From Pseudomonadota bacterium (GTDB taxonomy: Bacteria > Pseudomonadota > Alphaproteobacteria > Sphingomonadales > Govanellaceae): DNA of 64,000 nucleotides. The stretch's first letter is position 1. Each line of letters starts with the position of its first letter. The position numbers and the translations under genes were made by a program. The DNA is taken from assembly GCA_003577275.1 (NCBI GenBank), contig QEVO01000001.1:186001-250000 (forward strand). Reading direction: 5' to 3'. Of the stretch, positions 44,170 to 52,656 are shown in pieces. The notes under the pieces were generated by a model. The model did not search any database and had not been told where the DNA came from. It saw only the letters and a list, made by a program, of their open reading frames with translations.

Positions 44170-44955
44170 ATGAGCCAGCAGACCCTAAGACTGGAAATGG
44201 AGGGGGCGATAGGAACCATCATCCTCTCTCGCCCCGAACAGCGCAATACCATCTGCGAAGCATTGGTTATTGAATTAGAGCAGGCATTGGACACCGTTGC
44301 AGCCGCGCCGGCCTTGCGAACGCTTATCATCACCGGCAGCGGCAGCTGTTTCATGGCGGGCGGCGATATCAGCATGATGAAGACGGGACTGGCGCATCCT
44401 TATGATTTCTTCCGCCTCCATGACCGCATCACCCGCATCGGCAACCGCTTGACCAGACTGCGTATTCCGGTCATCGCCGCGATCAACGGCCATGCCCTGG
44501 GCGGCGGCCTGGAGCTGGCGCTGGCCTGCGATATCCGCATTTTATCGACCACGGCGCGCCTCGGCCTGCCCGAGGTCGGGCTCGGCATCATGGCTTCGGC
44601 CGGCGGCACGGCGCGGCTGGCGCACCTGATCGGCCGCGAACGGGCGCTCTACCTGGGTCTTACCGGCGAGGCGGTGGATGCCGATGAAGCGCTGCGTCTC
44701 GGTTTGGTAGCGCGCTTGGCGGACCCTGAGTCGGTGATGCCGACGACCCGCCAATTGGCCGCGCGAATCGCCGCCCAGGCGCCGGAGGCGGTGGCCATGA
44801 TCAAGCGCGCGGTGACCTTGGCCGCCGACATGCCGCTTGAGGGGGCGGTGGACTTCTGCCAGGCCGCCGGCATGCTGCTGGGCGGCACCCAGGACTGCCG
44901 CGAAGGCTTCAGCGCCTTCCTGGAAAAGCGCCCGCCGCAATGGCAGGGACGCTGA
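44170..44955 (+). CDS. Enoyl-CoA hydratase/isomerase (crotonase) family protein
   Basis: A 261-residue crotonase. The oxyanion-hole segments MAGGDISMM and ALGGGLELALACD are present. Both catalytic glutamates of classic hydratases are seen, one in GGGLEL and one in LGLPEVGLGIMASAGGTARL. Hydration of a 2-enoyl-CoA is therefore likely, giving the (S)-hydroxyacyl-CoA, unlike the MaoC pair that gives the (R) form. The ATG at 44170 follows AGGAG; an in-frame ATG at 44146 is also possible. Upstream lies a cluster of operator-like repeats. Confidence 0.87.
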   Translation: MSQQTLRLEMEGAIGTIILSRPEQRNTICEALVIELEQALDTVAAAPALRTLIITGSGSCFMAGGDISMMKTGLAHPYDFFRLHDRITRIGNRLTRLRIPVIAAINGHALGGGLELALACDIRILSTTARLGLPEVGLGIMASAGGTARLAHLIGRERALYLGLTGEAVDADEALRLGLVARLADPESVMPTTRQLAARIAAQAPEAVAMIKRAVTLAADMPLEGAVDFCQAAGMLLGGTQDCREGFSAFLEKRPPQWQGR

Positions 44956-44980
44956 TGGACGCCTAGCCGAAAGCTTCTTG

Positions 44981-45012
44981 TACCGGATAGAATAATTTTC
45001 TACTATACGGAA
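44981..45012. promoter_or_regulatory. Inverted repeat operator before quinone oxidoreductase
   Basis: Arms TACCGGATAG (44981-44990) and CTATACGGAA (45003-45012) form T-N-CCG-N-ATAG / CTAT-N-CGG-N-A around a 12-base spacer. The left arm continues as AGAATAAT, making another copy of the 44064/44084 repeat. It lies 38-69 bases before the ATG at 45050, at the expected promoter. Confidence 0.55.
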
Positions 45013-45049
45013 TGAAAATAGGCTAGAGATAAAAAACGGAGGGATGATG

Positions 45050-46033
45050 ATGAAGGCGATCGTACTGCGACAAACGGGTCCCGCTGAGACGCTTGATTAT
45101 GCGCAAATGGAACGGCCGCAGGCGGCCCCCGGCCATATCCTGATCAAGGTGGCGGCGAGCGGGGTCGGTTTCGGCGACGTGCAATTGCGCCGCGGCTTAT
45201 ACCCGCACATGCCGCCGTTGCCGTTCATCACCGGCTATGAAGCCGCCGGCGTGGTGGTAGAGGTCGGGCAGGGCGTATCGCAGGACTGGATGGGCAAGCG
45301 GGCGCTCGTCGTCACTCCCGGCGGCTGCGCCGCCGAATATGTCGCCTGTCCCGCCATCTTCGCCGCGCGGCTGCCGGAAACGGTATCCTTTGAAACGGCA
45401 GCGGCGATTGGCACCAATTATCTGACTGCGTGGTGTCTGCTGCGCCGGGCCACAGCTTTGTCGGCCGGCGATACGGTGGTGATCTATGCCGCTGCCGGCG
45501 GCGTCGGCTCGGCGCTGGTGCAACTGGCGCGGCTTGACGGACTGCGGGTAATCGGCTTGGCGGGTTCGGCGGAGAAATGCCGTTTCGTGCGCGATCAGGG
45601 CGCTGATGGCGTCCTGCAATCCGGCGCCGGTCCGCTCGCCGCGCAAGTGCGCGCGCTGGCGGAAAAAGGCGTGCAGGCGGTGTTCAATTCGCTCGGCGGT
45701 TCGACGCTGGCCGATGATGTGGCAATGCTGTCGCCATTCGGCCAGATCGTGCTTTACGGCATGGCCGAAGGCCCGCCGACGGCGGAATTCATGATGGCGT
45801 TCATGGGCGCTTTCGGTCTTAGCCCGGCGCTGCGGCTGATGAGCCTGGAATCGTTGGCCGCGGCCAATCCGCCGGATATGGGCTTGGCCTTGCAGGAATT
45901 GGCGAACCTTGCCGGCGCGGGCCGCATCGCGCCCCATATCCATACCGTGTTGCCGCTGGCGCAAGCCGCCGAGGCGCACCGCCTACTGGAGAGCCGGCAA
46001 GTCATGGGCAAAGTCGTGCTTAAGGTTGTGTAG
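45050..46033 (+). CDS. Quinone oxidoreductase-like MDR protein (zinc-free)
   Basis: A 327-residue medium-chain reductase without zinc-ligand cysteines. GYEAAGVVVEVG and the dinucleotide-binding AAAGGVGSALVQLA are typical of NADPH:quinone oxidoreductases and enoyl reductases. Three ATG codons occur at 45044, 45047 and 45050; GGAGGG at 45039 gives the third the best spacing. It opens a plus-strand series with a CoA ligase (14 bases on). Related proteins reduce 2-enones or enoyl thioesters, which would fit reduction of an unsaturated side chain; the substrate is not shown. Confidence 0.83.
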   Translation: MKAIVLRQTGPAETLDYAQMERPQAAPGHILIKVAASGVGFGDVQLRRGLYPHMPPLPFITGYEAAGVVVEVGQGVSQDWMGKRALVVTPGGCAAEYVACPAIFAARLPETVSFETAAAIGTNYLTAWCLLRRATALSAGDTVVIYAAAGGVGSALVQLARLDGLRVIGLAGSAEKCRFVRDQGADGVLQSGAGPLAAQVRALAEKGVQAVFNSLGGSTLADDVAMLSPFGQIVLYGMAEGPPTAEFMMAFMGAFGLSPALRLMSLESLAAANPPDMGLALQELANLAGAGRIAPHIHTVLPLAQAAEAHRLLESRQVMGKVVLKVV

Positions 46034-46047
46034 GAGGCCATGGGCGC

Positions 46048-47589
46048 ATGCAGTTGACGGCATATGACTGGATCGCGCGTCACGCCGCGCGGCAGCCGGA
46101 CAAACCCGCCCTCATCGACGCCCATAGCCGGCGGATGATCAGCTATGCGGCGTTCAATGATCGCGCTCGCATTCTGGCCGCATTGCTTGCGGATGAATTC
46201 GGCGTCAGTCGCGGCGCGCGGGTGGCGGTACTGTCGCAGAATACGCCTGAACACTTGGTAGTGCATAACGCCTGCCACAAGGTGGGAGCCATCAATGTGC
46301 CGCTGAACTGGCGCTTGACGGCCCGGGAATTGAATCAACAGCTTGTGAATGCTTCGCCGAAGATATTGATCTACCAGAGCCAGTATGCTGAGACGGCGCG
46401 GCAAGCCATCGCCGGCAGCGACATACGCCTGCTGGATTGGGGGGACGATGGCTGTGGCGGCGACTATGCTTACTTGCTAAGCCGGGCGCGCCGTGATTTT
46501 GCTCCCCTTGCGGTCGCCCTCGCCGAACCATGTGCAATTCTTTATACCTCCGGATCGACGGGACTGCCTAAGGGCGTCATCATCACCCATGCCATGGCGC
46601 TGTTCAATGTGATGAACTACGGCACAATCGTGCGCGTCGGTCAGCAATCGGTGCAGCTCTGTTCGCTGCCGCTGTTTCATACCGGGGGCTTGAGCAATGG
46701 CTCCAACCCGGCGCTGCACGCCGGCGGCACGGTAATCGTCACCCGTCAATCCGACCCCAATTGGATTCTTGATCTGATTGACGACCGCGAGCTTGGCGTT
46801 ACCCATTTGATGGGCGTGCCGACCAGTTACCAGATGATCAGCGATCATCCGCGGTTCAACAGCGTCGATCTGTCACGCATTGTCGCGGCCGCCGTGGGCG
46901 GCTCGCCGGTGCCGCTCAGTCTGCATCGCCGTTGGTTGGCGCGCGGTGTTCCATTTCAGGAAGGGTACGGCCTGACCGAAGGCGGACCCGGCGTATTCAT
47001 CAGCGACCTGAACCAACCGATGGAGAAAGTCGGCTCTTGCGGCAAACCGGTGATACATGGCGAATTTCGCCTTGTCACCCGCGACGGCCGCGATGCCGAC
47101 ACCGACGAACTGGGTGAAGTATGGATTCGCGGCGTCACCGTGACGCCGGGATACTGGAACAATCCCGAAGCCACCGCCCAGGCCTTTACCGACGGGTGGT
47201 TTCGTACCGGTGATGCGGCGCGGCGCGATGCCGATGGCTATTATTATATCGTTGATCGCTGGAAGGACATGTACATCTCCGGCGGCGAGAATGTCTATCC
47301 GGCGGAAGTGGAAAACGTGCTCTATGAAATGTCGGCGATTGCCGAGGTTGCGGTAATCGGCGTCGCCGATGAGCGATGGGGTGAAGTGGGCTGCGCCGCC
47401 ATTGTGGCGCGCGCGGGCAGTAATCTGAACGCTGAACAGGTTCTGCAGCACTGCAACGGCCGGCTGGCGCGCTATAAAATTCCACGTCACGTGGTTTTCC
47501 TCGACCGTTTGCCGCGCAACGCTTTGAACAAAGTGGTCAAGGGTGAATTGCGCGCGCGGTTCGGCGGCGATCAGTTGGTGCGCAAATGA
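46048..47589 (+). CDS. AMP-forming acyl-CoA ligase
   Basis: A 513-residue ANL enzyme. Motifs: LYTSGSTGLPKGVIITHAMA, LPLFHTGGLSNGSN, YGLTEGGPG, RTGDAARRDADGYYYIVDRW, and a catalytic Lys in PRNALNKVVKGELR. Its stop overlaps the next ATG (ATGA), so it is coupled to the paired acyl-CoA dehydrogenases. This is the third ligase of the window. The first-chain-length preference cannot be read, but its coupling to a heteromeric dehydrogenase supports a bulky acid such as a steroid or terpenoid side-chain acid (inference). Confidence 0.88.
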   Translation: MQLTAYDWIARHAARQPDKPALIDAHSRRMISYAAFNDRARILAALLADEFGVSRGARVAVLSQNTPEHLVVHNACHKVGAINVPLNWRLTARELNQQLVNASPKILIYQSQYAETARQAIAGSDIRLLDWGDDGCGGDYAYLLSRARRDFAPLAVALAEPCAILYTSGSTGLPKGVIITHAMALFNVMNYGTIVRVGQQSVQLCSLPLFHTGGLSNGSNPALHAGGTVIVTRQSDPNWILDLIDDRELGVTHLMGVPTSYQMISDHPRFNSVDLSRIVAAAVGGSPVPLSLHRRWLARGVPFQEGYGLTEGGPGVFISDLNQPMEKVGSCGKPVIHGEFRLVTRDGRDADTDELGEVWIRGVTVTPGYWNNPEATAQAFTDGWFRTGDAARRDADGYYYIVDRWKDMYISGGENVYPAEVENVLYEMSAIAEVAVIGVADERWGEVGCAAIVARAGSNLNAEQVLQHCNGRLARYKIPRHVVFLDRLPRNALNKVVKGELRARFGGDQLVRK

Positions 47590-48797
47590 GGGCAAGCATG
47601 TCGCCAGGGCGACGGATTCTCGACTTCGAACTGGCCTCCACGCCGGAGGAACGCGCCTTTCAGCGCCGGTTGAGTGATTTTCTGGACCGCGAATTGACTG
47701 AGGAAGTGCGTCGCCAGCACCCGCTTGATCTCGGCCTCGGTCCCGAAGGGCGGGAGTTCATGCGCCGGCTTGGCGCCGCCGGCTTCCTTGGCATCGGCTG
47801 GCCGGAGCAATATGGCGGCACCGGCGGCAGCATCGCCATGGAAATCATCCTGTCGCAGGAATTCGCGCGGCGGGAGGCCTATCTGCCTAACAGCGTGGCG
47901 CGATTGATGGCGGGGCCGGTAATTCTGCGCCATGGCAGCGAACGGATGAAGCGCGAGTTTCTGCCCCGCATCGCCGCCGGCGAAGTGGAGTTTGGTTTGG
48001 GCTATACCGAACCGCCGGCGGGATCAGACTTGGCCGCCATGCAAATGCGCGCGGTGCGCGACGGCGAATACTACATCATCAATGGGCAGAAGGTCTTCAA
48101 TACGCAGAGCCACTTCGCCGATTACCACTGGCTGGCGGCGCGCACCGACGTCGATGCGCCGCGCCATCGCGCCATCAGCCTGTTTGTCGTCGATCAGCGG
48201 GCCCCCGGGGTCACCATCAATCCAATCCACACCCTTGGCGGCGAGCGCACCAATGCCGTTTTTTACGATGACGTGAAGGTGCATGAGAGCCGTCTGGTGG
48301 GAGAGCCCAATCGCGGCTTCTATTACATGATCGAAGCCATCGAGCATGAGCGCCTGATGCTGTCGCAAAACATCCGGCTGCGAAACTTTCTCGACCGCTT
48401 GGCCGGCTATATGCGCACCGCCATGCGCGATGGCGCTCCCTTGGCGAAGCATCCGGCGGCGCGAGCGCGGCTGGCGCGCATGGAAGCGGAGCTGGAGGCG
48501 GCGTTATGCTTCGAGGCCCATGCCCTGTTCCTGCTGCGCGAGGGCAAGACCATCGAATCGGAGGGCACGGTCGTCAAGCTGGTTGGTAGCGAGCTACGGC
48601 AGCGCTTCGCTTATGACGCGCTGGATATTCTCGGCGCTTTCGGTCGGCTTGAGGAGGGATCAAAATGGGCGCCGCTGATGGGCGAGGCGGCGCGCATGAG
48701 CCGGGCGACAGTCATCGAGACCATCGGCGGCGGCACCAGCGAGGTGTTGCGCAATGTGGTCGCCTATCGTGGCCTGCGCCTGCCGCGCGACCCATGA
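47586..48797 (+). CDS. Acyl-CoA dehydrogenase, catalytic-type subunit of a probable heteromer
   Basis: A 403-residue acyl-CoA dehydrogenase. YTEPPAGSDLAAMQ is the flavin loop, YYIINGQKVFNTQ follows, and ETIGGGTSEVLRNVVAYRGL is the C-terminal substrate site with no Glu at the YEG position. A Glu at about residue 255 (EHERLML) aligns with the LCAD-type base, so this subunit looks catalytic. It overlaps the ligase stop by four bases and is followed 25 bases later by a second dehydrogenase lacking both catalytic positions. Adjacent unequal pairs form alpha2beta2 dehydrogenases in steroid side-chain degradation (ChsE4-ChsE5, Scd4AB). Confidence 0.84.
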   Translation: MRASMSPGRRILDFELASTPEERAFQRRLSDFLDRELTEEVRRQHPLDLGLGPEGREFMRRLGAAGFLGIGWPEQYGGTGGSIAMEIILSQEFARREAYLPNSVARLMAGPVILRHGSERMKREFLPRIAAGEVEFGLGYTEPPAGSDLAAMQMRAVRDGEYYIINGQKVFNTQSHFADYHWLAARTDVDAPRHRAISLFVVDQRAPGVTINPIHTLGGERTNAVFYDDVKVHESRLVGEPNRGFYYMIEAIEHERLMLSQNIRLRNFLDRLAGYMRTAMRDGAPLAKHPAARARLARMEAELEAALCFEAHALFLLREGKTIESEGTVVKLVGSELRQRFAYDALDILGAFGRLEEGSKWAPLMGEAARMSRATVIETIGGGTSEVLRNVVAYRGLRLPRDP

Positions 48798-48822
48798 TCG
48801 ATCGTCGCAAAGAGTGGATGTC

Positions 48823-49992
48823 ATGTACCTGCAACTCGATGAAGAACAGACGTTGATCCGCCAGAGCGCCCGTGAATTTCTGGCGCAGGCTTTTCCGTCG
48901 GAGAGAGCGCGCGCGGCGCGGCTTGATCCGCGCGGCATTGACGACGCCTTGTGGCGGCAAATGGCCGATCTTGGCTGGATGGGTCTGGTCGTGCCGGAGC
49001 GTTATGGCGGCGCCGGCGCCAGTTTCCTGGATCTTGCCGTGCTGTTGGAGGAAATCGGCTATGCCTGTCTGACCGGGCCATTTTTTTCCACCGCCGTGAC
49101 GGGCGCGCTCTCTCTCCTCTATGCCGCCGATGAACCGCAGCGCCAGTTGCTATTGCCGTTGCTGGCGCGCGGCGGCCTGAAGCTGGCGTTGGCGCTCGAT
49201 ATCCAGCGCGCAGGTTTTGATCCGTCAACCGTGTCCGTACTCGCCAAAGACAGCGCCGGCGCGCAGCGTCTTTACGGCGCGGCGCTGTTCGTGGCCGATG
49301 CCGCGGCGGCGGATATTCTCCTCTGCCCGGCGATACGTGAGGTTGATGGCGCGCTAACCCTCTATCGCGTCGCGCCGGGCGCATCGGGCGTGACGCTTTC
49401 GGCCATGCCAACCATCGGCGGCGCGCATCATTACGCCGTCGAACTGACAAATGTCGAGGCGACGGCAGCGGATACGCTCGGCCAATCGACGGAAACGGCG
49501 GGCGGTTTACAGCGGGCAATAAGCGAGGCCGCCGTCGCCAAATGCGCGGAAATGGTTGGCGGCGCGCAGCGCGTGCTCGACACCGCCGTAGCCTATGCCC
49601 GCGAGCGCGAGCAGTTCGGCCGCCCGATCGGCAGCTTTCAGGCGATCCAGCATCACTGCGTCAACATGCTAATGGATCTGGAGTGCGCGCGCTGGATAAG
49701 TTACAAGGCGGCGGCCGCAATCGACCGTGGAGCGCTTGAGCCGTCTCTCGTCGCCAAAGCCAAGGTCTGCTGCAATGAAGCCTATCGCCGCATCGTGCGT
49801 CTTGGCCATCAGGTCATGGGCGGCATCGGTTATTGCGAGGAGCATGAAATGCCGCTCTACTTCCGCCATGTCCGCATGGCGGAAACCGCTTTTGGCGATG
49901 TTGATGATCATCTTGAGGTGCTGGCGGCGCAGCTCCTGGATGGCAAATCACCGGCCATTACCGAACATGCCGTGAAAGGCGCCGCATCATGA
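48823..49992 (+). CDS. Acyl-CoA dehydrogenase, non-catalytic-type partner subunit
   Basis: A 389-residue acyl-CoA dehydrogenase-fold protein. The FAD-binding arginine motif REREQFGRPIGSFQAIQHHC is kept, as is QVMGGIGYCEEHEMPLYFRH. But the C-terminal site reads AETAFGDVDDH rather than YEG, and no Glu sits at the LCAD position (AISEAAVAKCAE differs). It probably contributes FAD binding and substrate-pocket shape to the 47586 subunit rather than acting alone. ATG at 48823 is preferred; an upstream in-frame frame lies within the preceding gene. Stop overlaps the SDR start (ATGA). Confidence 0.83.
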   Translation: MYLQLDEEQTLIRQSAREFLAQAFPSERARAARLDPRGIDDALWRQMADLGWMGLVVPERYGGAGASFLDLAVLLEEIGYACLTGPFFSTAVTGALSLLYAADEPQRQLLLPLLARGGLKLALALDIQRAGFDPSTVSVLAKDSAGAQRLYGAALFVADAAAADILLCPAIREVDGALTLYRVAPGASGVTLSAMPTIGGAHHYAVELTNVEATAADTLGQSTETAGGLQRAISEAAVAKCAEMVGGAQRVLDTAVAYAREREQFGRPIGSFQAIQHHCVNMLMDLECARWISYKAAAAIDRGALEPSLVAKAKVCCNEAYRRIVRLGHQVMGGIGYCEEHEMPLYFRHVRMAETAFGDVDDHLEVLAAQLLDGKSPAITEHAVKGAAS

Positions 49993-50747
49993 ACGCCGCC
50001 TTTGATCTAAGCGGCAAGTTGGCGATCATCACCGGCGGCGGCAGCGGGATCGGCCGTGGCATTGCCCGCGCTCTGGCCAAGGCGGGCGCCGATATCGCGC
50101 TTTGCGGACGTCGGCTGTCGGTGTGCGAGACGGCGTGCGCTGAAATCCGCCAGACCGGCGTCGCCGCAGAAGCCTTCCGTTGCGACGTCAGTCAGCAGAA
50201 TGAGGTCGAGGCGATGGTCGCCGCCGTCATCGAACGCTTCGGCCGCATCGACATTCTCGTCAACAACGCCGGCATCGCCGGCGCGGCGCAGCCGTTTCTC
50301 GACATCACACTGGAACAATGGCGGCAAACGATCGACATTAACCTCACCGGCATGTTCTTGTGCTCGCAAGCAGTCGGCCGGCATATGGTGCGCGAGGGCC
50401 ATGGCAAAATCATCAATGTCGCCTCGGTGGGCTCGTTCCTGCCCTTGCCGTGCAGCGCCGATTACAGCGCCAGCAAGGGCGGCGTGATGATGCTGACCCG
50501 GGCCATGGCGCTGGAACTGATCCGCCACAACATCCAGGTCAACGCCGTCTGTCCCGGCTATATCGCCACTGAATTAAAGCAGGACACCATCGAGCGCGTG
50601 GCGGAAAAGGCGGCGCGCAAGGTGCCGGCCGGGCGGATTGGCCGTAGCGAGGAAGTCGCCGGCGTGGTGGTGTTCCTCGCCTCGTCCGCCAGCGATTATA
50701 TGGTCGGCTCCAGCGTGGTGATCGACGGCGGCATTATGCTGAAATAG
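49989..50747 (+). CDS. SDR-family dehydrogenase/reductase
   Basis: A 252-residue classical SDR: TGGGSGIG (15-22), Arg41/Arg42 in LCGRRL suggesting NADP(H), NNAG (92-95), Ser146, Tyr159 and Lys163 (YSASK). It is coupled by a four-base overlap to the acyl-CoA dehydrogenase pair and ends the series of quinone oxidoreductase, ligase, two dehydrogenases and SDR. Its end overlaps the convergent RraA-like gene by 14 bases. Role: oxidation or reduction of a hydroxy/oxo intermediate; direction unknown. Confidence 0.86.
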   Translation: MNAAFDLSGKLAIITGGGSGIGRGIARALAKAGADIALCGRRLSVCETACAEIRQTGVAAEAFRCDVSQQNEVEAMVAAVIERFGRIDILVNNAGIAGAAQPFLDITLEQWRQTIDINLTGMFLCSQAVGRHMVREGHGKIINVASVGSFLPLPCSADYSASKGGVMMLTRAMALELIRHNIQVNAVCPGYIATELKQDTIERVAEKAARKVPAGRIGRSEEVAGVVVFLASSASDYMVGSSVVIDGGIMLK

Positions 50748-51414
50748 CGTCGCCGGCAGGCGCAAGACCGAAGGTCGCGGCGACGGAACGTCCGGCGGCG
50801 AGATCGGCCTGCCATGCCGACTCTAGAGCAAGCTTTGTCTCGGTCGCCCCGATGAGCGAGCGGACGAATTCGGGATTGAGCGCCGCCAAGCCATCATCAT
50901 CGCCGATGATGAGATCGCCGGGATTGATCCGCAGACCGCCGATCACCACTTCCCCATTGACCGCGCCGCGCTCCCCCACCATCGGCCCGCGCGGCGTGAT
51001 GGCGCGGGAGAAGACGGAAAAATCCGGCCAGCTCGCCAGTTCGGCCACGTCGCGGATGGCCCCATCGCAGACGAATCCACGCGCGCCAAGGCGGCGCAGA
51101 TGCCCACCGATGATCTCGCCGATCATCGCTGTATCGATGTGTCCCTGGGCGTCGATCATCAGCACGTCGCCGGGCTTGATCAGATCCAAGGCGTAAAGCA
51201 CGGCGCTGAAATCCGGCGGCTCGCACTGCGCCGTCACCGCCCGGCCAAAAAGATGCGGCTGGCGGCCCGGCGGGCACAGCGGGCGGATGGCGGGATCGAT
51301 CTGACACGCGGCGCGGCTGACGTCCACCGCCACCGCCGCCGGGATGGTTCTCCACCGCTCGATGTCATCAGAAGAAAGCGTATCAACGGGAGGGTGTAGA
51401 ACAGTAACAGTCAT
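50734..51414 (-). CDS. RraA-like / HMG-aldolase-family protein
   Basis: A 226-residue RraA-fold protein. The signature IGEIIGGHLRRLGARGFVCD, then GAIRDVAEL, contains the substrate Arg121 and metal Asp122 of 4-hydroxy-4-methyl-2-oxoglutarate / 4-carboxy-4-hydroxy-2-oxoadipate aldolases, so catalysis rather than RNase E inhibition is likely. Such aldolases split a 4-hydroxy-2-oxoacid to pyruvate plus oxaloacetate or pyruvate. It is last in a minus-strand set after the cyclase and aminotransferase, 36 bases from the latter. Its end overlaps the SDR gene by 14 bases, so transcripts collide. Confidence 0.83.
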   Translation of the reverse strand: MTVTVLHPPVDTLSSDDIERWRTIPAAVAVDVSRAACQIDPAIRPLCPPGRQPHLFGRAVTAQCEPPDFSAVLYALDLIKPGDVLMIDAQGHIDTAMIGEIIGGHLRRLGARGFVCDGAIRDVAELASWPDFSVFSRAITPRGPMVGERGAVNGEVVIGGLRINPGDLIIGDDDGLAALNPEFVRSLIGATETKLALESAWQADLAAGRSVAATFGLAPAGDAISA

Positions 51415-51450
51415 GGTTTTGCACTTTCCAACAGTGACAACATGGCGTGA

Positions 51451-52653
51451 CTACGAGCCCGAGCGGTTTTTCAACAGACGGCCGAGCGCGGCAATGCCGT
51501 TGACAATCATCTCATCGGATTGCGACGAATAATTCAACCGCGCATGATTGGCCGCTTGCTCCAAGGGAAAGAAGCTGGCGCCGGGCACGTAGGCAACCTT
51601 GGCTTTGGGCAGCGCCTCCTCCTCCAGGAAGCGCGCCGTATCAAAGCCGTTGGGAAAGGTGAGCCAGGTGAACAAGCCGCCGCTCGGATCGGTAAATGAT
51701 ATGTCCTGGGGAAAGCTTTGCCGAAGCGCATCGAGCATGAGCGTTTTCTTGCGGCGATAGGCTTGCCTCAGCGACTGGATATGCTGATCGATGTCGTAGC
51801 GCTCCAGGAAAAGCGCCGCGGCGGTCATGTTCAAGGTGCTGCATTGGGTATCGACGGCAAGTTTTAACAGGCCAAGCTTCTGGATCAAGTCGTCCGCCGC
51901 CACGGCCCATCCGAGTCGCATGCCGGGAGCGAGAATTTTCGAAAAGCTACCGACAAAGATGACGCGGCCCTCCGTATCAAGACTTTTCAGCGTCGGGATC
52001 TGCGCGCCTTCATAGCGGATATCTCGATAGGGCGAGTCTTCCAGAACGATCAAATTGTACCGGTTGGCAAGCTCGATGAGCTTCTTGCGGCGCTCCAGGC
52101 TCATGGTGACGCCGGTGGGATTTTGAAAATCCGGCACCGTATAGATCAGCTTGACGCCAGGCGTCTCATGCAGCGCGCGCGCCAAGTCATCGGTAGCCAT
52201 GCCTTCCTCGTCCATGCCGACCGTGACATAGCGCGGCTCATACGGGTTAAAGGCGATAAGCGCGCCAAGAAACGTCGGGCTTTCGGTGATGATGACGTCG
52301 CCGCGGTCGATCAACAGCTTTGCCGTCAGGTCCAGGCCCTGCTGCCCGCCCTGCAAGATCAGCACTTCATCCGCCGTGCATTCGATATTTTCTTTTTTCA
52401 TTCGCGCAGCAATCAGCTCGCGCAGTCGGGGCAGGCCGTTGGAGACGGTGTATTGCAGCGAACTGCGGCCGTTTTCCTGAATGGCCGCCGCATAGACCGT
52501 CTGCAACTGTTCCAGCGGAAACAGCGAGGCGTCGGGATAGCCGCCGCCAAAGGAAATGATTTCCGGGTCTGCGCCATACTTCAACAGTTCGCGAATGGCG
52601 GAAGGTTTAACGTTATTCATCCGCGCGGCGAATTTGAAATCTCTTATCTGCAT
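51451..52653 (-). CDS. PLP-dependent aminotransferase, class I/II (LysN/2-aminoadipate type)
   Basis: A 400-residue fold-type I aminotransferase. ISFGGGYPDASLFPLEQL, QGGQQGLDL, Asn178 in DFQNPTG, Asp206/Tyr209 in LEDSPY, and the PLP lysine Lys239 in GSFSKILAPGMRLGW are typical of the 2-aminoadipate/alpha-aminotransferase group related to the MocR C-terminal domain, but no winged helix is fused. It could make or use a 2-oxoacid linked to the RraA-like aldolase downstream. The cyclase gene precedes it by only 3 bases, so they are one transcript. Confidence 0.88.
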   Translation of the reverse strand: MQIRDFKFAARMNNVKPSAIRELLKYGADPEIISFGGGYPDASLFPLEQLQTVYAAAIQENGRSSLQYTVSNGLPRLRELIAARMKKENIECTADEVLILQGGQQGLDLTAKLLIDRGDVIITESPTFLGALIAFNPYEPRYVTVGMDEEGMATDDLARALHETPGVKLIYTVPDFQNPTGVTMSLERRKKLIELANRYNLIVLEDSPYRDIRYEGAQIPTLKSLDTEGRVIFVGSFSKILAPGMRLGWAVAADDLIQKLGLLKLAVDTQCSTLNMTAAALFLERYDIDQHIQSLRQAYRRKKTLMLDALRQSFPQDISFTDPSGGLFTWLTFPNGFDTARFLEEEALPKAKVAYVPGASFFPLEQAANHARLNYSSQSDEMIVNGIAALGRLLKNRSGS

Positions 52654-52656
52654 GTC

